Made by a program: the position numbers and the translations under genes. Of a stretch of 36,186 nucleotides of DNA, positions 7,438 through 17,000 are shown piece after piece. Origin of the DNA: Terriglobia bacterium (GTDB lineage: Bacteria; Acidobacteriota; Terriglobia; Bryobacterales; Bryobacteraceae); contig PSRJ01000233.1 in NCBI GenBank assembly GCA_003175985.1, positions 1 to 36,186 on the forward strand. The letters run 5' to 3'. The notes beneath the pieces are model-generated. The model was given only the letters and a program-made list of their open reading frames with translations, did not search any database and was not told the DNA's origin. Positions within the stretch are counted from its first letter, which is position 1. Each line of letters begins with the position of its first letter.

Positions 7438-8634
7438 TTATTCTACGGCTTGCGGAAAAGCCGTTCCGCGCTTTCCAGGCTGCCAGAAGAGTGCGGCCAG
7501 AACAATGATCAAAACCTGGACTCCGGCGATTAACGCAACGCAGGCGGGCCAGCCGCCTTGAACCCAGAACCTGCCGGGCACGGCCGCTCCGAAGCTCCCG
7601 CCGATATAGTAGAACATCACATACAAACCCACGGCGGCCGCCCGCGCATCTTTGGCAACGATCCCTATGTAGCCGGTAGAAGCCGATTGCGCCGCGAAAA
7701 CTCCCGTGCAACACAGAGCCAATCCCACGAGAATCAGCGGCAGGCTAGGTACTAACGTAAGCAGAATTCCCGCGATGCTGCCGCTGAAAGCGATCACGAG
7801 CACGAAACGGTGGCCGCGGCGGTCGATCCAGCGGCCGGCCACCAACGTGGCTGCGGCGCCGGCCAGGTACACCACGAACAACGTGCCGAGGGCTGCAGTG
7901 CTCAAGCCGAATGGGGGCGCGGCGAGATAGAAGTTTACGTAAGTAAACGTCGCCAGCATCGAAAACAGTACACAGAAACCCACCGAGTATGTAGCTGCCA
8001 GCCGCGGGTTCTTCAAATGCCGGCCCATCGCCTGCAGAGTGGCCGCGCCGCTGAGTTCCCGCCGAAATCGGCGGCCCTGAGGAAGCCAAAGCCATACCCC
8101 GAGTCCGCCGGCGGCATTCAGAATGGCTAGCGAAAGGAGCGCCGTCCGCCACGAAAAGCGCCCGGCAATCAGTCCCGCCAGGAAACGCCCGCTGAAGCCG
8201 CCAAGAACGGTGCCGGCAACATACGCGCCCAGGGCCGATCCCACCCCTTCCTGCCACTCTTCGTTAATGTAGGCAGAGATCACAACGGAAACCCCTGGGG
8301 TAAAGACGCCCACCAGGAAGCGCCAGAAGATCAGTTGCCCTACCGTGTGGGAGGAGGCAGCCAATGCCGACGGTATGGCCAAGAGGAGGGCTGACGGTAC
8401 TATCACGTGTTTCCGTCCCCACCGGTCCGCCAGCATTCCGGCCAAGGGCGCGACGCCTGCCACCGCCAGGGTAGATGCGGTAATCACCAGGCTGATCGCG
8501 GCTACGGAGGTGCGAAACTCGGCCGCAAGCAGAGGGAGCAAGGGCTGCGGCGCGTAAAAGCTCAGGAATGCGCAAAACCCGGCCAGCGCCGCCGCGATGG
8601 TTCTCCGCCGGATATATGGATCTTCAGAAGACAA
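7438..8634 (-). CDS. Major facilitator superfamily transporter (YnfM/AraJ-like)
   Basis: The product has 398 residues with about twelve hydrophobic helices, the normal MFS size. Motif A is seen as GMLADRWGRK (66-75), and a related loop GRWIDRRGHRF occurs in the second half. The N-terminus (FCAFLSFYAPQPLLPLLAAEF) resembles the YnfM/AraJ group of drug or sugar efflux proteins. The start appears to be TTG at 8634: an in-frame stop lies three codons upstream and no ATG is available before the first helix. The next gene on this strand is the small haem protein, 80 nt away. The substrate cannot be read from the sequence. Confidence 0.9.
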   Translation of the reverse strand: MSSEDPYIRRRTIAAALAGFCAFLSFYAPQPLLPLLAAEFRTSVAAISLVITASTLAVAGVAPLAGMLADRWGRKHVIVPSALLLAIPSALAASSHTVGQLIFWRFLVGVFTPGVSVVISAYINEEWQEGVGSALGAYVAGTVLGGFSGRFLAGLIAGRFSWRTALLSLAILNAAGGLGVWLWLPQGRRFRRELSGAATLQAMGRHLKNPRLAATYSVGFCVLFSMLATFTYVNFYLAAPPFGLSTAALGTLFVVYLAGAAATLVAGRWIDRRGHRFVLVIAFSGSIAGILLTLVPSLPLILVGLALCCTGVFAAQSASTGYIGIVAKDARAAAVGLYVMFYYIGGSFGAAVPGRFWVQGGWPACVALIAGVQVLIIVLAALFWQPGKRGTAFPQAVE

Positions 8635-8866
8635 GTGGTATCATATGCCGCTGCCCGTTCGGCCCGCAAGTCGAAGCCACCACATAAAAGAGGTGGTTAA
8701 CGTTATGAGGGTTATTGTCTAGTACTATCACACAAACCGGCGGAACCGGGATGTCTTGCGCCTGTTGCGACCAACCGTCTACAATCCTGCTTAGCCCTCG
8801 GTATTTGAGAAAAGACTAACAAACTGAGGAAGCACCTGCGTATTCCGGGGGAGTGGCGGATATTTG
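8635..8866. other. Divergent intergenic region between MFS and PEP-CTERM genes
   Basis: These 232 nt separate two divergently read genes and should hold both promoters. A short palindrome TAGTACTA lies at about 8720-8727. I could not find a convincing -35/-10 pair or a clear sigma-54 GG/GC box, so no promoter is called. Confidence 0.35.
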
Positions 8867-9769
8867 ATGAAGAGCTTAGCGTGGTTGCTCGGGGGACTGA
8901 TCGTTTTAAGTGCACGCGGCGTGGCCGACCCGCTTCCACCTCCGACCATCATTTTCTCTCGTCCGTTGCCGACCGCCAATTTGAACAACGTTGGCACGCA
9001 GCGCAGTAATTACGCCTTTACCGAATTCGACCCGAACAATCCCTTTGCCTTCGAGAAGTTCGATGGCGATGATTTCACGCTGAACACCTCCAATAACGCA
9101 TATATAGTTCAGAGCATCAGTACGTGGTCGGTGGCCTCGACGCCGGGTCAAGCCCTCGGCGTGGAGTTCGCTTCAGTTTCCCTGTACATGCGGCCGGTTT
9201 ATGTGGATCCGATCACGCATGCGCGCAGTCCTCTGGCGCCGTTCTCGATCGTGGCAACGGGCGCGCCGAACCAGAACTTCCAATCGGACGGCGTCACAGT
9301 AGGGAACAGCAATCCCAACATCACCCACACCAACGTGCACTACGCCGACGGGGAGAATTACGAAAGTGTAAATAGCCCCGGGACGTTCTACCCGCTATGG
9401 CAGAATACTTTCTCCAACCTGAACCTGGTTCTCGCATCAGGCGTCACGTATGAATTTGCCGTATGGGGCCTCGGGCATCCGCAGACTGAAGATCCAAATA
9501 CCATGTACGGGTATTGGTTCAACGAATACTCCAATGCCGGGTCAAGCGGGAACGCCCAGGATGGATCGGATAACTTTTTCCTCAGCTTCGATGCCAACAA
9601 CCTGGATGCGGTATCCAGCTACGTGAACGCCCAGCAAGCCGGATTGGGGCCGAAACCAGTTGATCTCAACGTGCAGATCGTCGGTATTGGCGTCCCTGAA
9701 CCCACGACTTTTGGACTGCTGGGAATCGGTCTGATTGCGCTGGGGTATTTCTCCAGGAAACGCCGCTAG
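8867..9769 (+). CDS. PEP-CTERM sorting-domain exported protein
   Basis: The product has 300 residues from ATG 8867; a TTG one codon earlier is also possible. A signal peptide (MKSLAWLLGGLIVLSARG) leads into a beta-rich body with many Asn, Thr and aromatic residues. The C-terminus has the sorting signal VPEPTTFGLLGIG, a hydrophobic helix and a terminal RKRR cluster, the hallmark of PEP-CTERM proteins handled by an EpsH-type exosortase. Such proteins are usually surface or matrix proteins of exopolysaccharide-making bacteria. The body is not a family I can name. No exosortase gene is in the window. Its transcription probably ends at the inverted repeat at 9784. Confidence 0.85.
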   Translation: MKSLAWLLGGLIVLSARGVADPLPPPTIIFSRPLPTANLNNVGTQRSNYAFTEFDPNNPFAFEKFDGDDFTLNTSNNAYIVQSISTWSVASTPGQALGVEFASVSLYMRPVYVDPITHARSPLAPFSIVATGAPNQNFQSDGVTVGNSNPNITHTNVHYADGENYESVNSPGTFYPLWQNTFSNLNLVLASGVTYEFAVWGLGHPQTEDPNTMYGYWFNEYSNAGSSGNAQDGSDNFFLSFDANNLDAVSSYVNAQQAGLGPKPVDLNVQIVGIGVPEPTTFGLLGIGLIALGYFSRKRR

Positions 9770-9783
9770 AAACCGAAGTCTTC

Positions 9784-9805
9784 AGGGCCGGTGGCTACCG
9801 GCCCT
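9784..9805. terminator. Perfect inverted repeat between convergent genes
   Basis: Nine bases (AGGGCCGGT, 9784-9792) pair perfectly with ACCGGCCCT (9797-9805) around a 4-nt loop. The repeat lies in the 49-nt gap between the convergent PEP-CTERM gene (ends 9769) and the phosphatase-superfamily gene (ends 9819). A two-way terminator is likely, although no U-run follows on the plus strand. It could instead be one copy of a dispersed REP-like palindrome. Confidence 0.55.
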
Positions 9806-9818
9806 ACTAAACAATCCT

Positions 9819-10670
9819 TCACCGTAGCTTCCCCTCGATAAACGGCACTTCGTAGACTTTATCGTGCTGCACCGGGCCGTGGCCGAAGTAACCGTCCTCG
9901 CCGAAAACCTCTCCATGATCCGCTGTGATCGTAATCCACGTGTTGTTGGGTACTTTGTCGAAGAGCTCTTCGACCACGGTGTCCAGATACTGAACCGCTT
10001 TGATCTGCCGTTGGCGCAACTCTTCCAGTTTGGCGTCATCGAAGACGACCGCCTCTCCGTCAGCCAGTTTGCCGCCCACCATGTGGGTATCGAGGTGTTT
10101 GAAGACACCGTGGATTCCATGAATCCGCGGCCAGCTATCGGGCGGCTCATCGGGCAGCGCATAAGGATAGTGGGTCTCACCCACGTTGAGTAAGTAATAG
10201 GAGGGATGTTCTTCCGAGAACGTCATTTCCCGCACCATCGCCCTCATGTCGTTGTGCTTCGGCATGAGTTTAAAAGTATCGAATCCCTGGTTCAGGATGG
10301 TTTTGGGATTGAGCACCGGCAGCGAGACCATGGCATGCGTGCGATACCCCAGAACTTCTTTGAAATAAAGCGGCAGATACAGTTTCGGCACGAGCGATTT
10401 GAACTCGATATTCTCGTGTCCGAGACGTTCGGAGTACTTGACGAAATCCCGCTTGTAATATTCCGATGCGTACACCATCGTCGGGCGCGAATGCGGCATA
10501 AGCCCCATAAGCAAGTTGTAATGGGAGGGCGCCGTCCAGGAGGCATAGGACCATCGCCGTTCGAGCTCGCCCAGTTTCAGGATGTTCTTGGGTTGAGCTG
10601 CCACAAAAGAATCGAATCGGCAACTGTCGAAGACGATGGTAATGAAATTGTTGCCCTTATTCTGAGCCAT
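9819..10670 (-). CDS. Alkaline-phosphatase-superfamily hydrolase/transferase (sulfatase fold, Thr type)
   Basis: The product has 283 residues from ATG 10670; an upstream in-frame extension has no coding character and is rejected. The first strand carries the metal-site pattern FDSCRFDS (14-21). The nucleophile region is WTAPSHYNLLMG (45-56), with T46 where sulfatases carry the Cys/Ser that becomes formylglycine. Further metal ligands are likely in GETHYPY (H167), ADHGEVFGEDG (D251, H252) and H264. A Thr nucleophile points to phosphate-ester chemistry or phosphoglycerol/phosphoethanolamine-type transfer more than to sulfate ester hydrolysis. No signal peptide is seen. It is divergent from the synthase operon across a 395-nt region, and that operon holds a second member of the superfamily, so a role in modifying the synthase product is plausible but unproven. 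Confidence 0.78.
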   Translation of the reverse strand: MAQNKGNNFITIVFDSCRFDSFVAAQPKNILKLGELERRWSYASWTAPSHYNLLMGLMPHSRPTMVYASEYYKRDFVKYSERLGHENIEFKSLVPKLYLPLYFKEVLGYRTHAMVSLPVLNPKTILNQGFDTFKLMPKHNDMRAMVREMTFSEEHPSYYLLNVGETHYPYALPDEPPDSWPRIHGIHGVFKHLDTHMVGGKLADGEAVVFDDAKLEELRQRQIKAVQYLDTVVEELFDKVPNNTWITITADHGEVFGEDGYFGHGPVQHDKVYEVPFIEGKLR

Positions 10671-11065
10671 ACGGTTAAAATACCGGAGCGGGATGGGGCA
10701 CGCAATATTGTCTAGTCCCGAAACGGAGTGGGTGCATCCCAAGCGAGTACTGGCAGTTTGTGAGTTCTCGCGCATTGTGTGCGGGGTTTGAGGGATTACC
10801 CAACAGGCTGTTCCGGCGTTAACCGCCGGGCAGGCGGTTCCCACCGGGTTTTCCGTAGTACTCACGATCGATGGTAAGTACCCGTAAGCATTGACTTATT
10901 CCTCCAGATGCTTTAAAACACAAGAGTTCCACCATTTCGCGCTGGTGTGATGAGGAAGCCCCAGTTGGCCTCCAACCCCCTCCCGAGGGAAACTCAGTGC
11001 TCGCGATTCACAGATCTTTCTAATGAGTCAGGCGGTTGCTTCCAAAGTGGTGGAGGACCACTAAG
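10671..11065. other. Control region between phosphatase-family gene and synthase operon
   Basis: This 395-nt stretch has no believable gene. It holds a short hairpin (AACCGCC 10821-10827 with GGCGGTT 10833-10839), the proposed operon promoter at 10891-10919, and an untranslated leader of about 140 nt. The leader contains a small stem (CACCA/TGGTG near 10930-10950) and a GGAGG ribosome binding site at 11052-11056. I recognise no known riboswitch. Confidence 0.5.
10891..10919 (+). promoter_or_regulatory. Candidate sigma-70 promoter of synthase operon
   Basis: TTGACT (10891-10896, 5 of 6 to the -35 consensus) is followed after exactly 17 nt by TAAAAC (10914-10919, 4 of 6 to the -10 consensus). 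Transcription would begin near 10926, giving a leader of about 140 nt before ATG 11066. It is the best promoter-like pair in this gap. Confidence 0.45.
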
Positions 11066-14000
11066 ATGTCTTGGCGGATACTCGTATTCACACCAGATGG
11101 CTTTACACAACCTAACGTGCTCGTCGCTGCGCATCAGGCCGGACATACTCCGGTACTGGGACTCGACTACGTGTCCCGGCTCGATGCGGATGCGGCCCTC
11201 GAGACGTTGAAGGCCACCAACTCCGCCTTCCTTGTTTCCGCAGCCAAACTGGATGCGCCTGTGCGCGAAGTCCTGACCCCGGTACTCAACATGGGGCTCA
11301 GCGGCTTAGTTCTAAGCGACGGCTCGAGTGACTCGTTAGTGGATTCCATCGCATGGTGCCGCGAACACGGTCTCGAAGTGATGGTGCAGGTTAGTTCTCT
11401 TTCCGAAGCCGAACACGCGGTTGCAGCGGGCGCCGAAGCATTGGTGGTGAAGGGCAGCGAGTGCGGCGGAAGAATTGGAGAGGAAACCGTATTTATCCTC
11501 CTGCAGCGAATTCTGCCTTGGGTCAAAGTCCCGGTTTTTGCGCGCGGCGGAGTCGGTTTGCATACGGCCTCGGCGTGCCTGGCAGCGGGTGCGGCCGGAG
11601 TTGCGCTCGACTGGCAGTTGGCCCTGGCGGAAGAGTCGACCCTGCCGGAGAGCATTAAAGCTCGCATTGCCCGTATGGATGGCAGTGAGACCGCCGTTCT
11701 CGGGCAGGATTCGGCAAAGCGTTTCCGGGCTTATTCGCGCGTCGGCGAAACCGCATTTTTTGACCTGAAGAAATTCGAAGAAACGCATTCCGTGGATGCG
11801 GAAGCAAGCGGAGAGACGCTGGCTTCCTGGGAAGCGGCGGTCAACGAACGTATCGGCAGGCGCGAACTGCTGACCATCGGACAGGATGCCGCGTTCGCAA
11901 GTTATCTCACGGAGCGATTCCGCACAGTGCGCGGTATCTGCGGCGCGATTCGCCGCGAGGCTTCACGGCAGGTGCGCGTGGCCTCCCGTCTGAATCCTCT
12001 CAGCGAGCACGGACCGCTGGCTAAATCGCACGGAGTGCGCTTCCCGATCCTGCAGGGACCCATGACGCGGGTGAGCGACAACGCCGATTTCGCGCTGGCA
12101 GTGGCCGAAGGGGGCGCGCTTCCGTTTCTGGCACTGGCCCTCATGCGCGGACCGGAAGTGGGCAAGCTGCTTGAAGAGACCAAGCACAAGCTCGGGGCAA
12201 AGCCGTGGGGCGTCGGAATTCTGGGCTTCGTTCCGAAGGAATTGCGCGACGAGCAACTGGCTGAAGTCAAGAAGTACAAGCCGCCATTCACGATCATTGC
12301 CGGTGGAAGGCCGGACATGGCCAAGCAGTTCGAAGCCGACGGCATCCACGTTTATCTGCACGTTCCTTCGCCGGAGCTGACGCGCAATTTTCTGGAAGCG
12401 GGCGCGCGGCGGGTGATCTTCGAAGGCCGGGAATGCGGCGGGCACGTGGGGCCGCGCACCAGCTTCGTACTCTGGGAGCAAATGGTGCGGGTCATCCTGA
12501 ACCACCTGCGCGGCGCGGGCGCGAACACCAAGCCGGAAGACTATCACATCATTTTCGCGGGCGGGATCCACGATGCGCGTTCGGCCGCGATGGTGGCGGC
12601 GATTACCGCTCCTCTCGCCGAACGCGGCGTCCGTCTCGGCGTGGTCATCGGGACCGGTTACCTTTTCACGCGTGAGATCGTTTCTACGCGAGCGATCACA
12701 GCCACGTTCCAGGAAGAGGCGATCGCCTGCCGGGACACCGTGCTGGTCGAATCGGGAGTGGGCCATGCCACCCGCTGCGCCGATAGCCCGTTTGCCAAAG
12801 CCTTTGCCGATGAGAAACGGCGTCTGCTGAAAGAGGGCAAGCCCAAGGAAGAGATCCGCCTCGAACTGGAAGGCCTGAACCTCGGAAGATTGCGAATCGC
12901 CTCCAAAGGAATCGTACGGCAAAACGATGCCGAAGGCCGCGGCACGTACCAGCAGGCCGACTCCGAAACCGTGCGCCGCGAGGGCATGTTCATGATCGGC
13001 CAGGTGGCGGCGTTGCGCCAGAATGTCTGCTCGGTAGAAGAACTGCACCGCGATTGTTGTAGCGGCGGCGCGCAGCTCAGTGAACGCGTGTCCGCGCTGC
13101 TCGCCGAGTACAACACCGGAGGACATTTCCCCAACTCCGATATTGCCATCGTGGGCATTTCGTGCGTCCTGCCGAAAGCTGCCGACGTCAAGGAATACTG
13201 GCAAAACATCCTCAACAAGCAATACGCCATCGAAGAGATTCCCAAAGAACGCTGGGATGTGGATGTCTACTTCGACAAGAACCGCCGCGCGCGTGACAAG
13301 GTCTATTCGCGCTGGGGCGGATTCATTGGCGACGTGGTGATTGATCCCATCAAATTCGGCATGCCGCCATCGTCCTTGCCGTCGGTGGAGCCGATGCAAT
13401 TGCTGGCGCTGGAGTTCGTGCAGCGCGCGTTGACCGATGCGGGTTACGATGAGCGGCGCTTCGATCGCGAACGTACGTGCTGCATTGTCGGCGCGGGCGG
13501 CGGAGTGGGCGAACTGGGCATGGGCTATGGCTTCCGCTCGCTGTTGCCGCACTACATGGACCAGGCGGGCGGCAGCCTGACAGACTCGGCGGGATTAATC
13601 GACCGGCTCGGAGACGGATTGCCGGAATGGACGGAGGATTCTTTCGCCGGCCTGCTGCTCAACGTGGTAGCCGGACGCGTGGCCAACCGCTTCGATTTCG
13701 GAGGCACCAACTTCACCGTGGATGCGGCCTGTGCCACCGGGCTGGCCGCCGTGCGGCATGCCGTCACGGAACTCGAAACCCGCTCGAGCGACACCGCGGT
13801 TGTGCTCGCGGTGGACATGATGCAGACGCCGTTCAGCTACCTCTGCTTCAGTAAGACGCAGGCGCTATCCCCGAGCGGCGTGCCGCGCGTGTTCGACGAG
13901 GCCGCGGACGGCATCGTCATCAGCGAAGGCATAGCGGTCGCGATCATGAAGCGTCTCGACGACGCCATACTCGATGGCGACCGGATCTATGGCGTGCTCA

Positions 14001-17000
14001 AAAGCGTTGGCGCGTCCAGCGACGGAAAAGACAAGGGCCTTACCGCGCCGCGGCCGATCGGGCAGATCCGTGCGTTTGAGCGGGCTTATCGCAAGGCCGA
14101 GATCGATCCGCAGACAGTCGGCCTGATGGAAGCGCACGGCACCGGTACGGTCGTGGGCGATCGAACCGAAGCCGAGTCGCTGAGCAGCTACTTCTCCGAG
14201 GCCGGCGCGCCGAAACACAGTATCGCGCTCGGTTCGGTGAAGAGCATGATCGGCCACACCAAGTGCACGGCGGGAATGGCCGGTTTGATCAAGACCGCCC
14301 TGGCATTGCGGCAGCGGGTATTGCCTCCGACGCTGGGAGTGACCAAGCCGAACTCGAAAGCGCTCACCGAAAGCGCGCTCTACGTCAATACCGAAGCGCG
14401 TCCGTGGCTGCGGCGGCTGGATGGGGCGCCGCGCCGGGCAGGCGTCAGCGCCTTCGGCTTTGGCGGCACGAATTTCCACGTGGCCATGGAAGAATTCCGG
14501 TCCCCGGAAGGGGCGGAATCGGACATGGCGTCTTTCCGCGACTGGCCGGCCGAGTTGTTCCTCTTCCGGGCACAGTCGGCGCAGGAGCTCACGGCATCGA
14601 TCGATCAGATCCGGGCGGCTTTGAAAGAAGGAGCTGCGCCGCTGCTGGGCGATCTCGCGGCTGCCGTCTACTGGGAAAAGGGCCGGACGCAAGGCCCGCA
14701 CTGTCTTGCCATTGTCGCGACTTCCCTCGAAGACCTGGCGGGCAAGCTGGATTCCGCTCGCGCCGCAATTGCCGCCGGCAAAGATCACCGCGACCCGCGC
14801 GGCGTCTATTATTCGTCGAACGCCGGCGCGCCTGCGGGCAGGATCGCGTTCTCATTCCCGGGACAGGGCTCGCAATCGGTCGGGATGCTGGGCGATCTCG
14901 CCTTATCGTTCCCGCGCGTCCTCAATACTTTCGAAGAAGCCGACAGCAGCCTGGAGCTGCAGCTCGGGAAACCGCTTTGCGGCTATATTTACCCGCCCAC
15001 CGTGTTTACCGATGCGGAGCGCGAAGCCAACGAAAAGGCGCTCAAGCAGACGAACGTCGCGCAGCCCGCGCTGGGCGCGGCCGATCTGGCGATGTTCCGG
15101 CTGTTGAGCGATCTCGGAATCCACCCCGAATTCGGTTGCGGGCACAGCTACGGCGAATTCGCGGCGCTGGCGGCGGCGGGAACGTTCAGTCTGCCCGAAT
15201 TGATCCGCATCTCGGAGCTGCGCGGCCGCGTGATTGTCGAATCGGCGCAGGGCGAACTGGGCACCATGGCCGCGGCCGAGGGCACGGAAGCGCAAATTGC
15301 CCCCATCATCGCGGGCGTAGAGGGAGTGGTCATTGCCAACCTGAACGGCCCCGCGCAGACCGTGATCTCCGGTACGGAAAAAGGCGTGGCGCTGGCAGTA
15401 GAACGCCTGAAAGCAAGCGGCATCAAAGCGCGCGCTGTGGCGGTGGCCTGTGCCTTCCATTCCCCGCTGGTGGCGAAGGCGAAGCAGCCGCTCAAGGCCG
15501 GTCTGGACCAGTGCGACCTGAAGCCGTCGCGCTTCACGGTGTTCTCGAATACGACCGCGGCGCCGCATGCGAGCGATCCCGAAACGATGCGCACTCTGCT
15601 GGCCGATCACCTGGCCAAGCCGGTGCGCTTCGCCGAAGAGATCCAGGCGATGTACGATTCTGGGGCGCGCATTTTCGTGGAATGCGGCCCGGGCAAAATT
15701 CTCACGGGCCTGACTTCTTCGATCCTTTCCGGCAAGCCTCACATCGCCATTTCGATGGATCAGCCGGGGCGCAACGGCCTGCTGCATCTCACGCACGCCT
15801 TGGCGCAACTGGCCGTAGCCGGCGTGCCGTTCTATGCATATCGCCTGTTTGAAGGCCGCGTAACTAAGAGCCTTCATTTGGAAAAGCTGGCGGCGGAAAC
15901 GCGTGCGGGCGCGATGACTCCGACGGCTTGGGTTATCTCGAATGGCAAGGCCGTGCCGGGTGCGAAGTATCAGAAGCCCGCGCCGGCCAAGCCGGCAATC
16001 AATCCCGCCGCTCGCTCGGCGGGCCAGCATGTACTGTTGAACTTAAACGGCGGCACCATTCAGGCCGCACCTCCAATCTCGATTCCCATGTCCAATACCG
16101 CAATTCCTCCTGTTCCCGTTGCGGCGGCTTCGGCGCTAGCGCCGGCCGCGCAGCCAACGGCCAGCGGTCCGCCGGCTGTAATACCGCCAGCGGCTCCGGT
16201 GGCGCCTATGCCGGCGACGCAAATGGAAATGATGATGCAAGGGCATCACCGGCTGATGAGCAAGTTCCTGGATACGCACCGGAATATCATGCTGGCCTAC
16301 ATGCAGCCGCAGGCGGCTGGGTCTCTGGCGGCCGCGCCGGTATCCTACGCGGCCCCGGCGGAGACATTGCCCGCGTATGCGCCGCCAGTGGTTGTAGCGG
16401 CTCCTGCGCCCGCACCTCTTCCGCCGGTTGCCGTAGCGGCTCCTGCGGCGCCCCCTGCCCCGGCGAAAGCCATGGCGGTTGCGGCCGCGGCGGCGCCGAC
16501 TCCCGTTCCGGCGCCAGTCCCGGCTGTCGAAGCCGCTCCGCAGTTCACGCGGGAAGACATGACCAAGCGGCTGGTCGATCTGGTCAGCCAGCGCACCGGC
16601 TATCCCGCCGAGATGCTGGGCCTCGATCTGGATCTGGAAGCCGACTTGGGCGTCGATTCCATCAAACGCGTCGAGATCTTCGGCGCCTTGCAAAACGAAT
16701 CGGTGCTGCCGGCCTCCGCTATGGAAGGCCAGATTGAAACGCTCTCGAAGTTGAAGACTCTGCGGGCCATCATCGATTGGCTGGAGAGCAAAGCCACCGA
16801 AGTGGCGGGCGGTGAAGCCGCCCAGGAGCTGGCACTCGCAAAAAAATCTAACGCCGCGCCGGAAGTAATTGCTTCGTCACCGGCCCCCGTCGCGGCGACC
16901 CCCTCTGTTGAGCCTGAAGTTCGGCCGGTGACACGGCTATTAGTTCAAGTAATCGATGCACCTCCGGCTCACGCTTCCACCGCGAGACCTGGCATGGTGC

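Noticed and set aside
8713..10716. Shared 10-mer ATTGTCTAGT near 8713 and 10707 as a common operator
   Set aside because: A 10-base match between two places is expected by chance in a window this long, and the flanks do not agree.
10671..10865. N-terminal extension of the phosphatase-superfamily gene by 65 codons
   Set aside because: The extension is Thr/Cys/Pro-rich without a strand pattern. The family start is the strand just before FDSCRFDS, so ATG 10670 fits.
11963..13552. Open frame of 529 codons on the minus strand inside the first synthase
   Set aside because: It mirrors the GC-rich synthase codons, has His/Arg-rich composition with no recognisable motif and no ribosome binding site, while the plus strand encodes clear NPD and ketosynthase motifs.
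14263..15852. Open frame of 529 codons on the plus strand in another frame of the first synthase
   Set aside because: It has Arg/Gly-rich low-complexity composition and covers the KS-AT region, whose true frame has intact catalytic motifs.
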